A stretch of 35,373 nucleotides of DNA, taken from Meiothermus rufus DSM 22234 (GTDB lineage: Bacteria > Deinococcota > Deinococci > Deinococcales > Thermaceae). Position 1 is the stretch's first letter. Each line of letters begins with the position of its first letter. The position numbers and the translations under genes were made by a program. The stretch covers positions 1-35,373 of the forward strand of contig NZ_AUHY01000029.1 of NCBI RefSeq assembly GCF_000423425.1, read 5' to 3'. Positions 7,566-19,690 of this stretch are shown piece by piece. The notes under the pieces are model-generated. The model saw only the letters and a program-made list of their open reading frames with translations, did not search any database and was not told the DNA's origin.

Positions 7566-9057
7566 ATGAAAACCGGAGGACGCATCGGCCTGGTAGGCTT
7601 ATTGGCCCTATGGGTCTGGGGGGTGGCCCTGGCCCAAACCTTGCCTCGTGAGGTGCGTGAACGCATTATTGCGGCAACGGTGCTCATTACCGATGGCAAC
7701 GGTCATGGTTCGGGTACCCTGATCAGTCCCCAGGGGTATATTCTCACCAACTACCACGTGATTGGCGACCTCGAGAACCGCCGTCTTGCGCACGCATCTT
7801 GGTGGGCACCATTCGCTTTGTGGATCAACCTCCCGAGATACGCTATCAGGCCGAGGTAGTGGCTGCTGATCCCAACCTTGACCTGGCGATTATCCGCATC
7901 GCCCGTACGGCCAATGGTCAGCCCATCGGCAATGTGACCTTTCCGAGCGTTCTTATTGGCGATTCCAACAAGCTGATTGTGGGCGACCCCATCTATGTTT
8001 TTGGCTTTCAGGGAACCGGTGGACTGACCATCACCCTGTCTACCGGGGTGGTGGGGGGGTTCACCGGCGAAGACATGGAGAGTGGGGGCAAGCAATGGAT
8101 CAAGCACGATGCCCAGACCGGCCCGGGCAACTCGGGGGGTGGTATTTACAACCAGGACGGTGAACTGATCGGCATTCACACCCGGGGGGTGTCGGGGCAG
8201 GGGAACTCCCGTACTGCCTACATGCGTCCTATCGCCCTGGCCTGGGGCCTGATAGGCCCCAACGTAGCGGGTCTGGTGAACCGGGCTCCCACAGTCAGCA
8301 CCCCCCAGCCCCAACCACCCCAACCGCAGACAGCTGCTGCAAGTGCCTGGCCCCCAGCCATCAGCACCGGCCAGACCTGGCAGCTACGCGTTCAGGGGGG
8401 CAGTGGAGCGGCGAGTGGACGCTGGTGGTGGGCCCGAAGGATGCGGACGGCGACTTTACCGCCACAGCCAGCCTGGGCAGCCGTCGAACCCAGGCGGTGT
8501 TTTTCCTGCGGGATAACGTTCTACGCCTCAACCTCAACGACGATTTTCCACTGGTACGCTGCCGCTTCGACCCCCAAAGTGGGAGTGGGGTTATCCAGGG
8601 CAAGCTGTTTGTGATCCGAAGCGCCGACGCCGATGCAGAAGAGATCGGAACCTGTGCTGCAAGTCTGCGTGCAGCTCAGCCCCAGGCGGCCTGGCCTCCT
8701 CGCCTGGCTGTGGGGCAGCGCTGGCAACTCAGTGTGAGCGGCCCCAACCTGGATGACAGCGCCATTGTTACCCTTAGCGAGCTGGATAGCGATGGAGACC
8801 CCAAGGGTAGCGCTGCCTTCAGAAGTGGTACCACCCTTATAGCCTTCTTTTACATAGGGAACGGGGTCGCTCTACTGGATATGACCTCGGGGGAAGCCCG
8901 CTCGGACGGTGGCGTGGTGGTGGTTCGTTGCCGCTTTGAGCGGCAGAACGACCCTGCCAGGTTGAGCGGAATCCTCCAGACCTTCATCCAATACAGAGGC
9001 GGCCAGAACAGCGACCTCAAGGATGCAGGAACCTGCACGGCCTCGTTGCTGAGATAA
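7566..9057 (+). pseudogene. Secreted trypsin-like (S1) protease with two -1 frameshifts and duplicated C-terminal domain
   Basis: Three consecutive frames (7566 to about 7795; about 7796 to 8400; about 8400 to 9057) join into one protein of roughly 495 residues. Signal peptide: residues 1-23, likely cleavage after ALA. The catalytic triad is divided between frames: His64 in LTNYHVIG (frame 1), Asp in NLDLAIIRI and Ser in GPGNSGGG (frame 2). A proline/glutamine linker leads to two similar beta-rich domains. Each junction is explained by one missing base; the second is in a run of six Gs (8395-8400), where seven would restore QGGQWSGEWTLVVG. There are no internal stops and all three pieces remain conserved in character, so sequencing error or very recent mutation are both possible. 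HtrA-like family, without a PDZ domain. Confidence 0.75.
8341..9054 (+). repeat. Two tandem copies of a ~115-residue domain in the protease C-terminus
   Basis: Copy A (8341 to about 8670) and copy B (8686-9054) each begin AWPPxxxxGQxWQLxV, contain VRCRF in the middle and end GTCxASL. The two conserved cysteines per copy suggest one disulfide in each domain. I do not recognise the domain. Confidence 0.7.
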
Positions 9058-9077
9058 TGCGCCGCGCGCGGCGCATT
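9056..9077. repeat. Perfect 22-bp palindrome over the protease stop codon
   Basis: AATGCGCCGCG followed directly by its reverse complement CGCGGCGCATT. It starts within the TAA stop of the protease. As RNA it would form a hairpin, but no T run follows, so an intrinsic terminator is not clear. Confidence 0.7.
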
Positions 9078-9093
9078 GAAGGTCGCTTGGGGA

Positions 9094-9115
9094 CGGAGGG
9101 GCGGAAGCCCCTCCG
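9094..9115. repeat. Perfect inverted repeat with GGAA loop just upstream of the deoB -10 box
   Basis: Nine-bp arms CGGAGGGGC / GCCCCTCCG around GGAA (a GNRA-type tetraloop if transcribed). It ends one base before the deoB -10 box (9117), so as DNA it occupies the -35/spacer region and could be an operator; as RNA it could end the upstream transcript. Confidence 0.6.
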
Positions 9116-9116
9116 G

Positions 9117-9122
9117 TATGCT
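9117..9122 (+). promoter_or_regulatory. Leaderless-type -10 box of deoB
   Basis: TATGCT, then 6 bases (GGGGGC), then the ATG at 9129. The same TATGCT with a 6-base gap precedes the acetyltransferase at 30239. Confidence 0.5.
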
Positions 9123-9128
9123 GGGGGC

Positions 9129-10273
<1,145 letters not shown>

Positions 10274-10277
<4 letters not shown>

Positions 10278-11659
10278 CCGTTGGCCCGCACCTCTTCCCA
10301 GGTATAGCGCTTTAGAATGGCCCCGTTTTCGAAGACGGTTTGCAGGATGCTCTTAGGATGAGGGGTGGGGCCTTCCAGTTCCACCGTGCGGATGCCGCGC
10401 TCGTCTTGGATGACGTCCAGTCGGCCTTTCTTGCTGGCCTTGCCATGGTCGTCGATGGGGCTTTTGCTCACCCCGTAGGTCTGGCCGTCCACCGTGACCA
10501 GGTGCAGCTTCTGGGCAAACTTCTGGGTATCGCGGTGGGGGTGTTGCAACAACGCCCCCCCCATGCCAAAGGCCACGTTGGAGGCGCTGTAGCCCCACTG
10601 CTCCAGCAAAAAGAGAATCTTGCCGATGGTGTGCTTATTGATGCCGTCGCCCTGGATGACCCGCACCCCTTTGAGCACCTTGTAGCCCTTCCGGTTGAGG
10701 GTTGCGCCGAAGTGGGCCTCGAGGGTCTGCACGGTGCGCAGCACCACGTAAGGGGGGTCGCCGGAGTCGGGGCGGATGACCGCGGTGGCCCCGGAACGCA
10801 CGATCAGGTCGCGCAGCTCCTGACCGATGATCTGGCCCACGGCCTGCTCGCGGTTGTAGGAGTCCACCACCATGGCGAACAAGGCCCCCGGCTGGCCGAA
10901 GGTCTCGATCATCTGGCGGTAGGCCTGAGCCTCGCCCTCACGCCCGAAGCTGGTCACGGTGCTGTGTTCCATGGCCGGGATGCTGTAGCCGGCCATCTGG
11001 GCGCCGTAGTAGTTGCGGGCATAGATCAGGGCGGTCACGGTGTCGGTGCCCTGGAAGTTGACCAGGTGGGCCATCCCACCCAGGCCGGCGCTCTCCAGGC
11101 TGCTCACCCCTCGAGCACCGAAATCGTGCAGCTTGAAGGGCAGCTCGGCCTCGGGGTCGTCGGCGGTTTTTTCCAGGTACTCCCGGATCAGGTTGCGAAT
11201 CTCCCAGGAGACGGTGCAGACCGTGGTGGGGTACCAGACCGCCCGCAGCAGGGCGGTCTCGAGCCAGCCCGGCAGCCAGGGCACCTTGGGGTCGGTGCTC
11301 TCGATGATGACCAAAGGGTTGTGCACCGGCACCACCAGGCCCTCCGGCACGGCCCGGATGCGGATGGGTAGCCGGCCTTCCAGCTCCCGGGCGATGTACA
11401 TCCAGCCCTCGTAGGGGAAGGGCAGGCCGTGGGCCTGGAAGACTGCCTGGGCCTCCTCTACGTCCTGGGGGCTTACCCCTGGGGCCAGGTACTCCATCAG
11501 GAAGGCTTGCAGCCCGAAAAAGCGCACAAAGTTAGACTCACCCCCCCGGCTCTCGATATACCAAGAGCCGAAGGTCATGCCCTTGGGAAACTGGGCGAAG
11601 TGGCTGGCCTTGTAGCTGTCGGTGTTGAGAATCAGGTTGCGGGGGTTGAGGGGTTGCAT
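10274..11659 (-). CDS. nadV: Nicotinamide phosphoribosyltransferase
   Basis: 461 residues, a full-length NadV/NAMPT. Motifs shared with human [15 protein letters not shown] at the N-terminus, [12 protein letters not shown] followed by [11 protein letters not shown], the catalytic-histidine segment [10 protein letters not shown], and [10 protein letters not shown] of the phosphoribosyl site. It converts nicotinamide plus PRPP to NMN, the first step of two-step NAD salvage. The start lies 28 bp inside the end of the upstream NMN adenylyltransferase gene and is preceded by AAAGGAG, consistent with translational coupling. The next enzyme and the regulator are upstream in the same operon. Confidence 0.95.
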
Positions 11660-12666
11660 AATGGCTCCTTTCTCTCCAGAAACCAGCGGATCTGCTGGTA
11701 GTGGTCCTCGAAAAAGCGGGCCTGGTGCTGGGGGAGTTCGTCTAGGGGCAGCCAGAAGGCCCGCCCTGCGTCGTCCCGGCCCTGCACCGGGGGGGGTGGG
11801 GTGGGGCCCAGGTCGAAAAGGTGGCCGAAGCTGATGACCCGGCCCCGCAGGCTGCGGTCAGGATAGTCGAAGGCCTTGGTGGCGTGGAGCCAGGCGGGGG
11901 CCAGCTCCAGACCGGTCTCTTCCCGCAGCTCGCGCAAGGCGGCCTCGAGCAGGGTCTCCTGGGGTTCCACATACCCCCCCGGCAGGGCCCAGGCCCCCCG
12001 GCTCAGGGCCCCAGCCCGCTCGACCAGGAGCACCTGGCCCTGGGCCAGCACCGTGGCGTCGGCGGCTACATGAAGGATGGGGTAGGGGTAGCGCTTTTCC
12101 AGGGCGCGGTAGTGCTGGATGGTTCTCCACTCGGCCTGCAGGCGGGTGTACTCAGGGCTCTGGGCAAACTGCTCCAGGTAGTGCCGCACGGCCTCCGGCA
12201 CCATGGCCTTCCAGGCCTCGTCGCCGTCAAAGTAGCGCTGGCGCACAGCGGTGGCGCTCAGGGGGCTCACCACCCCGCTGGGCTCGAAGGGCCAGTCGCC
12301 GAAGCCGTGCAGGTAGTAGCTGCTCTGGTCCTTATGGTAGCCGGTGATGACCACCTGGGCCCCGGGGCCGGTGATGGCCTCTATGGCCGCCCGCACACTG
12401 CGGAACCAGCGAGGGTCGTCGTAGAAGTCGTCGGGCACGGCCACGAAGTGCAGCCGGGCCTCCAGCTCGGGGTTTTCCTCCCTCAGGGCGGCCCGGATCA
12501 TGGCCTCGCGTGCCTCGGCGCTGAAGGGGTTTTTGGGGGTAGGGTAGCACAGCGCGCTGCCCAGCACCACCACCAGCCGGTTATAGCGGGCCAGCGCGCG
12601 CTGGATGGTCTCGAGGTGGGCCCGGTGGGGTGGCTGGAAGCGCCCGATGAACACAGCGGTTTTCAT
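11632..12666 (-). CDS. nadM: Bifunctional NMN adenylyltransferase / Nudix hydrolase
   Basis: 344 residues. N-terminal nucleotidyltransferase domain (about 1-185): [10 protein letters not shown] at 8-17 and the SATAVR motif near 137-142. C-terminal Nudix domain (about 195-335) with an intact Nudix box at 230-253 ([20 protein letters not shown], then EETGL). Known relatives, such as cyanobacterial slr0787 and a Deinococcus protein, make NAD from NMN and hydrolyse ADP-ribose. It completes the nicotinamide to NAD route with NadV. Start at 12666 with a GGAGAG ribosome site; its first bases overlap the end of nrtR by 4. Confidence 0.94.
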   Translation of the reverse strand: MKTAVFIGRFQPPHRAHLETIQRALARYNRLVVVLGSALCYPTPKNPFSAEAREAMIRAALREENPELEARLHFVAVPDDFYDDPRWFRSVRAAIEAITGPGAQVVITGYHKDQSSYYLHGFGDWPFEPSGVVSPLSATAVRQRYFDGDEAWKAMVPEAVRHYLEQFAQSPEYTRLQAEWRTIQHYRALEKRYPYPILHVAADATVLAQGQVLLVERAGALSRGAWALPGGYVEPQETLLEAALRELREETGLELAPAWLHATKAFDYPDRSLRGRVISFGHLFDLGPTPPPPVQGRDDAGRAFWLPLDELPQHQARFFEDHYQQIRWFLERKEPLCNPSTPAT

Positions 12667-13421
12667 GCTTCTCTCCTGAAGCGGTATAGCTCAGCGGGGC
12701 GGAAGCCGGTGCCTTTTTCCAGCTCCCCGGTGGCCTGAAGCAGGCCCGAGGCCAGCATCTTCCGGCGGAAGGAGTCTTTGTTGAGCTTTTTTTGCAGGAT
12801 GGTTTCATACACACGCTGTAGCTCCCGTAAGGTAAAGCGTTCAGGCAGCAGCTCAAAGCCGATGGCGGTGTAGCCCAGCTTCCCCCGAACCCGCTGGATG
12901 GCTACCGCCAGAATCTCACCATGGTCGAAGGCCAAGGAGTAGCGCTTGTGCTTGCCATCGAAAATTTCCGCCCGGCCTTCTTCTTCCACCAGGCGCAGCC
13001 GGAAGAGCATTCGTTCCTCGGGGATTTCCTGCAGGTGGCTGGCTTCCACCAGGGCATAGTAGGCCACGCTAATGACCCGCCCGCGCGGGTCGCGCCCAGG
13101 TCTGCCAAAGGTGTAGAGCTGCTCGAGGTAAACCGGGTGTTGGCCCAGCCCTTCCCGGCCTGCCCCACCCACTCTTCCCTCCAGTCCTGCTTTCTGCCGC
13201 AAGACCCTAAGGGCTGCTTCCTCTAGTGATTCGTTGATTTGCACAAAGCCCCCAGGCAGGCTCCAGTAGTTGAGGAAAGGGTGCTCTTTGCGTTTGACCA
13301 ACAGGGCCTGGAGGTGTCCTTCCCGCAGGGTCAGGATGACCACATCCACCGTAACGGAGGGGCGGTCGAACCGAGGGGGCTCGCGTTTCTCGAATGGCTC
13401 AATGGGGTCGCGCCAGGTCAT
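12663..13421 (-). CDS. nrtR: NrtR-type Nudix-related transcriptional regulator of NAD metabolism
   Basis: 252 residues. A Nudix-like domain with a degenerate box at residues 57-80: [20 protein letters not shown] lacks the paired catalytic glutamates (REUXEE reads RVLRQK), the hallmark of NrtR proteins, which sense ADP-ribose rather than cleave it. A winged-helix DNA-binding region follows at about 165-245 ([27 protein letters not shown]). A small insertion ([13 protein letters not shown]) follows the Nudix box. First gene of the nrtR-nadM-nadV operon, so autoregulation is likely through the inverted repeat upstream. Confidence 0.9.
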   Translation of the reverse strand: MTWRDPIEPFEKREPPRFDRPSVTVDVVILTLREGHLQALLVKRKEHPFLNYWSLPGGFVQINESLEEAALRVLRQKAGLEGRVGGAGREGLGQHPVYLEQLYTFGRPGRDPRGRVISVAYYALVEASHLQEIPEERMLFRLRLVEEEGRAEIFDGKHKRYSLAFDHGEILAVAIQRVRGKLGYTAIGFELLPERFTLRELQRVYETILQKKLNKDSFRRKMLASGLLQATGELEKGTGFRPAELYRFRREA

Positions 13422-13462
13422 AGGGGGTGTGCTTTACTCGGCGGGCTGGGCTGTTGGGTGAT

Positions 13463-13485
13463 ACAGCATAGATGCACACAGCATA
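13463..13485. repeat. Direct repeat ACAGCATA in the nrtR promoter region
   Basis: ACAGCATA at 13463-13470 and again at 13478-13485, 15 bp apart. The second copy contains the nrtR -10 hexamer; the first offers a second TATGCT on the minus strand. Confidence 0.4.
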
Positions 13486-13508
13486 TATGTTTTATGTATC
13501 TAAGTCAA
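13480..13508 (-). promoter_or_regulatory. Sigma-70-type promoter of the nrtR-nadM-nadV operon
   Basis: -35 TTGACT (13508-13503), 17-bp spacer, -10 TATGCT (13485-13480), predicting a start near 13473 and a leader of about 50 bases. Confidence 0.6.
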
Positions 13509-13519
13509 TCTTTAGATAC
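13496..13519. promoter_or_regulatory. Candidate NrtR operator: inverted repeat around the -35
   Basis: GTATCTAA (13496-13503) and TTAGATAC (13512-13519) are perfect 8-bp arms with an 8-bp spacer (16 bp centre to centre). The -35 of nrtR lies between them. Position suggests repression of the NAD operon; binding by NrtR is inferred. Confidence 0.55.
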
Positions 13520-13587
13520 GATGCCTTTGTTGTTGCAAAATGTGCATCAAATTTTTTACATATGTCAAGATTATTGTGGATAAACCC

Positions 13588-13616
13588 TTGATTTTTTTCA
13601 GGACAACGCCTAATCT
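13588..13616 (+). promoter_or_regulatory. Promoter of glnN
   Basis: -35 TTGATT (13588-13593), 17-bp spacer, -10 TAATCT (13611-13616). Expected start near 13623, about 95 bases before the GTG start codon. Confidence 0.55.
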
Positions 13617-13717
13617 ATAGGCCTATATGGTGGCCACGTCAGCCCCAAAAGCAAACCGCTTAGATGCAAAAAGCAGCTAAGTTGGGGTGGTGTGTGTAGG
13701 CCATAGGAGGAGGAAGT

Positions 13718-15868
<2,151 letters not shown>

Positions 15869-15879
15869 AGGCCCTATGC

Positions 15880-15910
15880 AAGGCCTCGGGGCGTGGGGCC
15901 CCGGGGCCTT
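15880..15910. terminator. Bidirectional terminator between glnN and pckG
   Basis: A 13-bp stem, AAGGCCTCGGGGC pairing with GCCCCGGGGCCTT (one T:G pair) around a 5-base loop, placed between two convergent genes. T runs are short on both sides. Confidence 0.65.
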
Positions 15911-15919
15911 TAGTACCTT

Positions 15920-17785
15920 CTAGGAGTTCAGCTCACCCTCGGAGCCACCCACGTCCCAGTGCTCGGGGGAGCGCCAGAGGTTGGAGATGAGTAGCTCGCG
16001 CATGGCCAAAAACTCCTTGGGCATCCGGTCGTAGAGCTTGATGAAGAGTTCCTCATGGGAGAGGATTTCCGCCAACCATAAGTCGCGGTCGATAGCCATC
16101 AGTTCCTGGAACTGCTCCTTGCTGAAGGCAAGCCCGCGCCAGTCCAGGTCTTCATAACGGGGTACGTAGCCCAGCGGCGATTCGGTGGCGTAGCCTCGTC
16201 CGTTGGCCCGCTCCACAATCCACTTCAAAACCCGCATGTTCTCGCCAAAGCCGGGCCAGGCGAAGTTGCCATCTTTGTCCTTGCGGAACCAGTTCACCGA
16301 GAAGATGCGCGGGGGGTCGGTGATGCGGCGGCCCATGTCCAGCCAGTGGTTGAAGTAGCTGGCCATGTGGTAGCCGATGAAGGGCAGCATGGCGAAGGGG
16401 TCGCGGCGCACTTGGCCAATCTGGCCGAAGGCTGCGGCGGTCATCTCAGAGCCCATGGTCGCTCCCAGGTAGACCCCAAACGACCAGTTGAAACTCTGGT
16501 AGACCAGCGGTACGACCGTGGCCCGGCGCCCACCGAAGATGAAGGCTTTGATGGGCACACCGTTGGGGTTTTCCCACTCGGGGTCGATGGCCGGATTCTG
16601 GCTGGCGGGGGCGGTAAAGCGGCCGTTGGGATGGGCGGCCTTGCGGCCCGAGTCAGGGGTCCACTCGTTGCCCTGCCAGTCGATGGCCCGCTCGGGTGGG
16701 GGGCCGTCCATGCCTTCCCACCAGACATCGCCCTCGGGGGTCAGGGCCACGTTGGTGAAAATGGTGTTGGCCTTGATGGTCTCCATGGCGTTGGGGTTGG
16801 TGGCGTAGGAGGTGCCGGGGGCTACCCCAAAATAGCCCGCCTCGGGGTTGATGGCATACAGCCGCCCATCGGGGCCGGGCTTGATCCAGGCGATGTCGTC
16901 GCCCACGGTGGTCACCTTCCAGCCTTCCTCCTGGAAGGGCTTGGGCGGAATGAGCATGGCAAAGTTGGTCTTGCCGCAGGCCGAGGGGAAGGCTGCTGCC
17001 ACATAGGTCTTTTGGCCCTTGGGGTCCTGTACTCCTAGGATGAGCATGTGCTCGGCTAGCCAGCCCTCGTCGCGCCCGATAACCGAGGCGATGCGCAGGG
17101 CCAGGCACTTCTTGCCCAGTAGCGCGTTACCCCCATAACCCGAGCCGTAGCTCCAGATGGAGCGCTCCTCGGGGAAGTGCACGATGTACTTGACCTGAGG
17201 GTTGCAGGGCCAAGGCACGTCCTTCTGGCCGGGTTCCAGGGGCATGCCCACGCTATGCATACAGGGGACGAAATCGCCGTCTTCACCGAGTACCTCGTAG
17301 ACGGCCTTGCCCATGCGGGTCATGATCTTCATATTCACCACTACATAGGCCGAGTCGGTGATCTCGATGCCGATGTAGCTGATGGGAGAACCCAGCGGCC
17401 CCATGCTGAAGGGCACCACGTACATGGTGCGGCCTCGCATGCAGCCATCGAAGAGGCCCTCGAGGGTGGCCTTCATCTCCTTGGGGTTGACCCAGTTGTT
17501 GGTAGGCCCGGCGTCCTCTTTGTTGATGGAGCAGATGAAGGTACGGTCTTCTACCCGGGCCACGTCGCTGGGGTCAGAGCGGGCCAGAAAGCTGTTGGGC
17601 CTGAGTTTGGGGTTGAGTCGGATAAAGGTTCCAGCCTGCACGAGCTGTTCGCAAAGGGTTTGGTACTCCTCCTCCGAGCCGTCGCAGAAGTGCACCCGGT
17701 CGGGTTTGCACAAAGCTATGGCCTCGCGGATCCACTGCTTTACCTGTTCGTTTCGGATATAAGGGGGGAACTCGAGGTTTGTCAT
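15920..17785 (-). CDS. pckG: Phosphoenolpyruvate carboxykinase (GTP)
   Basis: 621 residues, the size of GTP-dependent PEPCK (the ATP form is about 530 and unlike this). The active-site cysteine and P-loop are in FPSACGKTN (about 266-274); an upstream [20 protein letters not shown] segment and the C-terminal [12 protein letters not shown] also fit the GTP family. It converts oxaloacetate plus GTP to PEP, CO2 and GDP in gluconeogenesis. ATG 17785 with GAGGG upstream is preferred over an extension to 17824. A promoter with a Rex-like sequence over the -10 lies upstream. Confidence 0.95.
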   Translation of the reverse strand: MTNLEFPPYIRNEQVKQWIREAIALCKPDRVHFCDGSEEEYQTLCEQLVQAGTFIRLNPKLRPNSFLARSDPSDVARVEDRTFICSINKEDAGPTNNWVNPKEMKATLEGLFDGCMRGRTMYVVPFSMGPLGSPISYIGIEITDSAYVVVNMKIMTRMGKAVYEVLGEDGDFVPCMHSVGMPLEPGQKDVPWPCNPQVKYIVHFPEERSIWSYGSGYGGNALLGKKCLALRIASVIGRDEGWLAEHMLILGVQDPKGQKTYVAAAFPSACGKTNFAMLIPPKPFQEEGWKVTTVGDDIAWIKPGPDGRLYAINPEAGYFGVAPGTSYATNPNAMETIKANTIFTNVALTPEGDVWWEGMDGPPPERAIDWQGNEWTPDSGRKAAHPNGRFTAPASQNPAIDPEWENPNGVPIKAFIFGGRRATVVPLVYQSFNWSFGVYLGATMGSEMTAAAFGQIGQVRRDPFAMLPFIGYHMASYFNHWLDMGRRITDPPRIFSVNWFRKDKDGNFAWPGFGENMRVLKWIVERANGRGYATESPLGYVPRYEDLDWRGLAFSKEQFQELMAIDRDLWLAEILSHEELFIKLYDRMPKEFLAMRELLISNLWRSPEHWDVGGSEGELNS

Positions 17786-17812
17786 ATCGCCCTCTACTCT
17801 ACCGGTAGTGCC

Positions 17813-17841
17813 TAAATATTTCACAGCATGGACTTCCTCAA
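17813..17841 (-). promoter_or_regulatory. Promoter of pckG with overlapping Rex-like half site
   Basis: -35 TTGAGG (17841-17836), exactly 17 bp, -10 TATTTA (17818-17813). The bases 17809-17826, TGCCTAAATATTTCACAG, match 13 of 18 positions of the general Rex site TTGTGAANNNNTTCACAA written with an ATAT-type centre; one half is nearly perfect. A CTACCGGTAG palindrome (17799-17808) covers the expected start. Confidence 0.45.
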
Positions 17842-17945
17842 GGGGCCGGCCTTTTTGATCGATCGTTCACCAGCCTTGCCCTTCAGTTTGCCTTAGGGGT
17901 GGTTATCCCCACAGGGGCAATCGCCCCCTGGCTGGATACTCCTCG

Positions 17946-17951
17946 TAAAAT
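17946..17951 (+). promoter_or_regulatory. Leaderless-type -10 box of the membrane protein gene
   Basis: TAAAAT, then 7 bases (GGCCGGG), then ATG at 17959. Hairpin-forming GGGGC/GCCCC lies upstream (17914-17927). Confidence 0.45.
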
Positions 17952-17958
17952 GGCCGGG

Positions 17959-18309
17959 ATGCTGGACGTTGTACTGGGCTTGGGACTGGTGGGGCTGGCC
18001 TGGCAGGCGGTGCGCCGTTGGGGCTGGCCCTGGGGAGCGGTAGGGGTCTGGCTCAACCTGCTGTGGTTCATCTACCAGAACGAACTGGGCCAGGGAGGGC
18101 TGTTTTACCTGCGGGGGGTGGGGCTGGCTTTTTTGCTGGCGGTGGGGTTCCGCCAGTATGGGCTGGCCTGGGCTTTGCTGCCCTGGCCCCTTTGGCTAAG
18201 CCTCCGCTTTGACCTACAGATGTTCGGGGCCTACCTGCCGGCCTGGGGGGAGGGCCTGGTCTGGGGCGCAGGGGTTTACCTATTGGTGGGGCTTTTCAAA
18301 AGACCCTGA
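17959..18309 (+). CDS. Small integral membrane protein, function unknown
   Basis: 116 residues from ATG 17959 (MLDVVLGLGLVGL). Rich in Leu, Gly and Trp, with about four hydrophobic segments and a basic C-terminus (FKRP). I recognise no family. ATG 17950 and GTG 17899 are in-frame alternatives, but the -10 box 7 bases before 17959 favours that start, and there is no ribosome site for any of them. The 3' end overlaps the convergent nitrilase gene by 34 bases. Confidence 0.6.
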   Translation: MLDVVLGLGLVGLAWQAVRRWGWPWGAVGVWLNLLWFIYQNELGQGGLFYLRGVGLAFLLAVGFRQYGLAWALLPWPLWLSLRFDLQMFGAYLPAWGEGLVWGAGVYLLVGLFKRP

Positions 18310-19043
18310 TACAGCTCGGGCCGGCGCTGCGGCAGCACGGGGAACTCCTGGCGCAAGCGGGCTGGCCGGCCTGGCTCCAGGGCCACCACCCCCACCCCCT
18401 CACCTTCCAGCCGCAGCATCTCCAGGCCCAGTGGGTCTACCGCCAGGCTGGCCGCCCCAAAGGGTTCTTCGGCGTGGTTAGCCGCCAGGAGATAGGCCTG
18501 GTTCTCGGCGGCCCGGGCCTTGCAGAACAATTCCCAGGCATAGCTGCGGCTTTTAGGCCAGGCCGAGGGCACCACGAACACATCTACCCCTTCGAGGGCA
18601 TAGGCACGGAAAAGCTCGGGGAAGCGCAGGTCGAAGCAGATGGCTATCCCCAGCCGGAAACCACCCAGCTCGAGCTGTACCAGGCTTTCCCCCGGCACCA
18701 TGGTCTGGGGCTCACCGAAGGCTGGGATTAAGTGGGTTTTGCTGTAGACGGCCTGCCGGCCTGCCGGCCCGATGACCCAGGCCCGGTTCGCGTAGCGTTC
18801 ACCTGCCTGTTCCAGTACCCCGGCGACTAGGCTCAGGCCGCTTTGGCTAGCGAAGGCCTCGAGGGCCGCCAACACAGAAGGGGTGTAGGCCGCGTCGGGG
18901 TAGCGGTAGCCACTGGGGAAAAGCTCGGGCAGTACGGCCAGCTCGGCCCCGGCCTGGTGCGCCTCTTGGAGAAGCTCGAGGGCACGCCCCAGGGTGGCCT
19001 CTGGGGTGGGTCGTGTGGCCAGGTGGATCAGGGCAGCGTTCAT
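18276..19043 (-). CDS. Nitrilase-superfamily carbon-nitrogen hydrolase
   Basis: 255 residues with the catalytic triad of the superfamily: E40 (LPELFPSGY), K102 (YSKTHLIP) and C136 (AICFDLRFPELF). The FDLRFPELFR sequence is typical of the omega-amidase/YafV and Nit branches, which act on alpha-keto amides or deaminated glutathione, but the exact substrate cannot be fixed. Start ATG at 19043 overlaps the preceding stop (ATGA), with AGGAGA upstream; it is the third gene of a small operon with two membrane proteins. Confidence 0.85.
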   Translation of the reverse strand: MNAALIHLATRPTPEATLGRALELLQEAHQAGAELAVLPELFPSGYRYPDAAYTPSVLAALEAFASQSGLSLVAGVLEQAGERYANRAWVIGPAGRQAVYSKTHLIPAFGEPQTMVPGESLVQLELGGFRLGIAICFDLRFPELFRAYALEGVDVFVVPSAWPKSRSYAWELFCKARAAENQAYLLAANHAEEPFGAASLAVDPLGLEMLRLEGEGVGVVALEPGRPARLRQEFPVLPQRRPELYQGLLKSPTNR

Positions 19044-19372
19044 GTCTTCTCCTGTAGGCGGTAGCTCAGGTAGGGAAGCCCCAGCCCCAAGGTGCTGCCC
19101 AGAAGAGCGGCCCCGAGCTGTCCACCTGCGCCCAGCACCAGGCCTGCTCCCTGTAACAGGAGCAAAGCGGCCAGGACATAAGCGTATAGGGGGATGAGGA
19201 AGGGCTTGCCGTGGCCATACTGCACCAGGCCAGCCCCCACCAGGGCCGAGACCGAGAGGGTTGATCCGAAGGGGCTAGGCTGGATAAAGACAAACCAGAT
19301 AAACCCGGCTATGCCGGCATAGATGAGGGTGCGGGCTAGGCGGTCGGGGGCCAGGGCACCTCGCATAGCCAT
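19040..19372 (-). CDS. Small membrane protein, function unknown
   Basis: 110 residues from ATG 19372, starting MAMRGALAPDRLARTL, with about three to four hydrophobic segments and a cytoplasm-like basic end (SYRLQEKT). The start shares one base with the previous gene's stop (TGATG), and its own stop overlaps the nitrilase start by 4, so translation is likely coupled across the three genes. No family recognised; it may pair with the preceding small membrane protein. Confidence 0.65.
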   Translation of the reverse strand: MAMRGALAPDRLARTLIYAGIAGFIWFVFIQPSPFGSTLSVSALVGAGLVQYGHGKPFLIPLYAYVLAALLLLQGAGLVLGAGGQLGAALLGSTLGLGLPYLSYRLQEKT

Positions 19373-19683
19373 CAGGATTTGACGAAGCGCCAGACCACCA
19401 GGCTGGAGACCCCCAGCCCCACCCCGCCCCAGGCCACCTGGGGTTCGTTGCCGGCGAAGCCCAGCAGCGCAGCCAGCACACCGGCGCACAGAAAGCCAAG
19501 GGCGTACTTGGGGTTGACCGTGAGGCCTAGCAGCCCGGCCACCAGAAAGCCCGAAAGCGCTGGCGCCATACCTGCGCCTACCGCCACCACCCCCGCCAAG
19601 AGGGCCAGGGTGATGAATAGCCCCAGGAAATAGGCGCCGGGAAAGGGTTCTTTGTTGGGTTTGGCTTTGCTCTTTTCTGCCAT
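19372..19683 (-). CDS. Small membrane protein, function unknown
   Basis: 103 residues from ATG 19683 (MAEKSKAKPNKEPFPGAYFLG): a basic N-terminus of about 15 residues then three hydrophobic segments. A GTG two codons upstream (19689) is possible. First gene of the operon ending in the nitrilase. A TAAACT box 7 bases before the ATG indicates a leaderless start just downstream of thrC. Confidence 0.65.
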   Translation of the reverse strand: MAEKSKAKPNKEPFPGAYFLGLFITLALLAGVVAVGAGMAPALSGFLVAGLLGLTVNPKYALGFLCAGVLAALLGFAGNEPQVAWGGVGLGVSSLVVWRFVKS

Positions 19684-19690
19684 GCTCACC

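Larger units (their letters stand above)
13422..13717. other. Divergent regulatory region between nrtR and glnN
   Basis: 296 bp, notably AT-rich in its middle (about 13480-13620). It holds the nrtR promoter and candidate operator, the glnN promoter and a leader of about 95 bases. No small gene or known RNA motif recognised. Confidence 0.8.
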
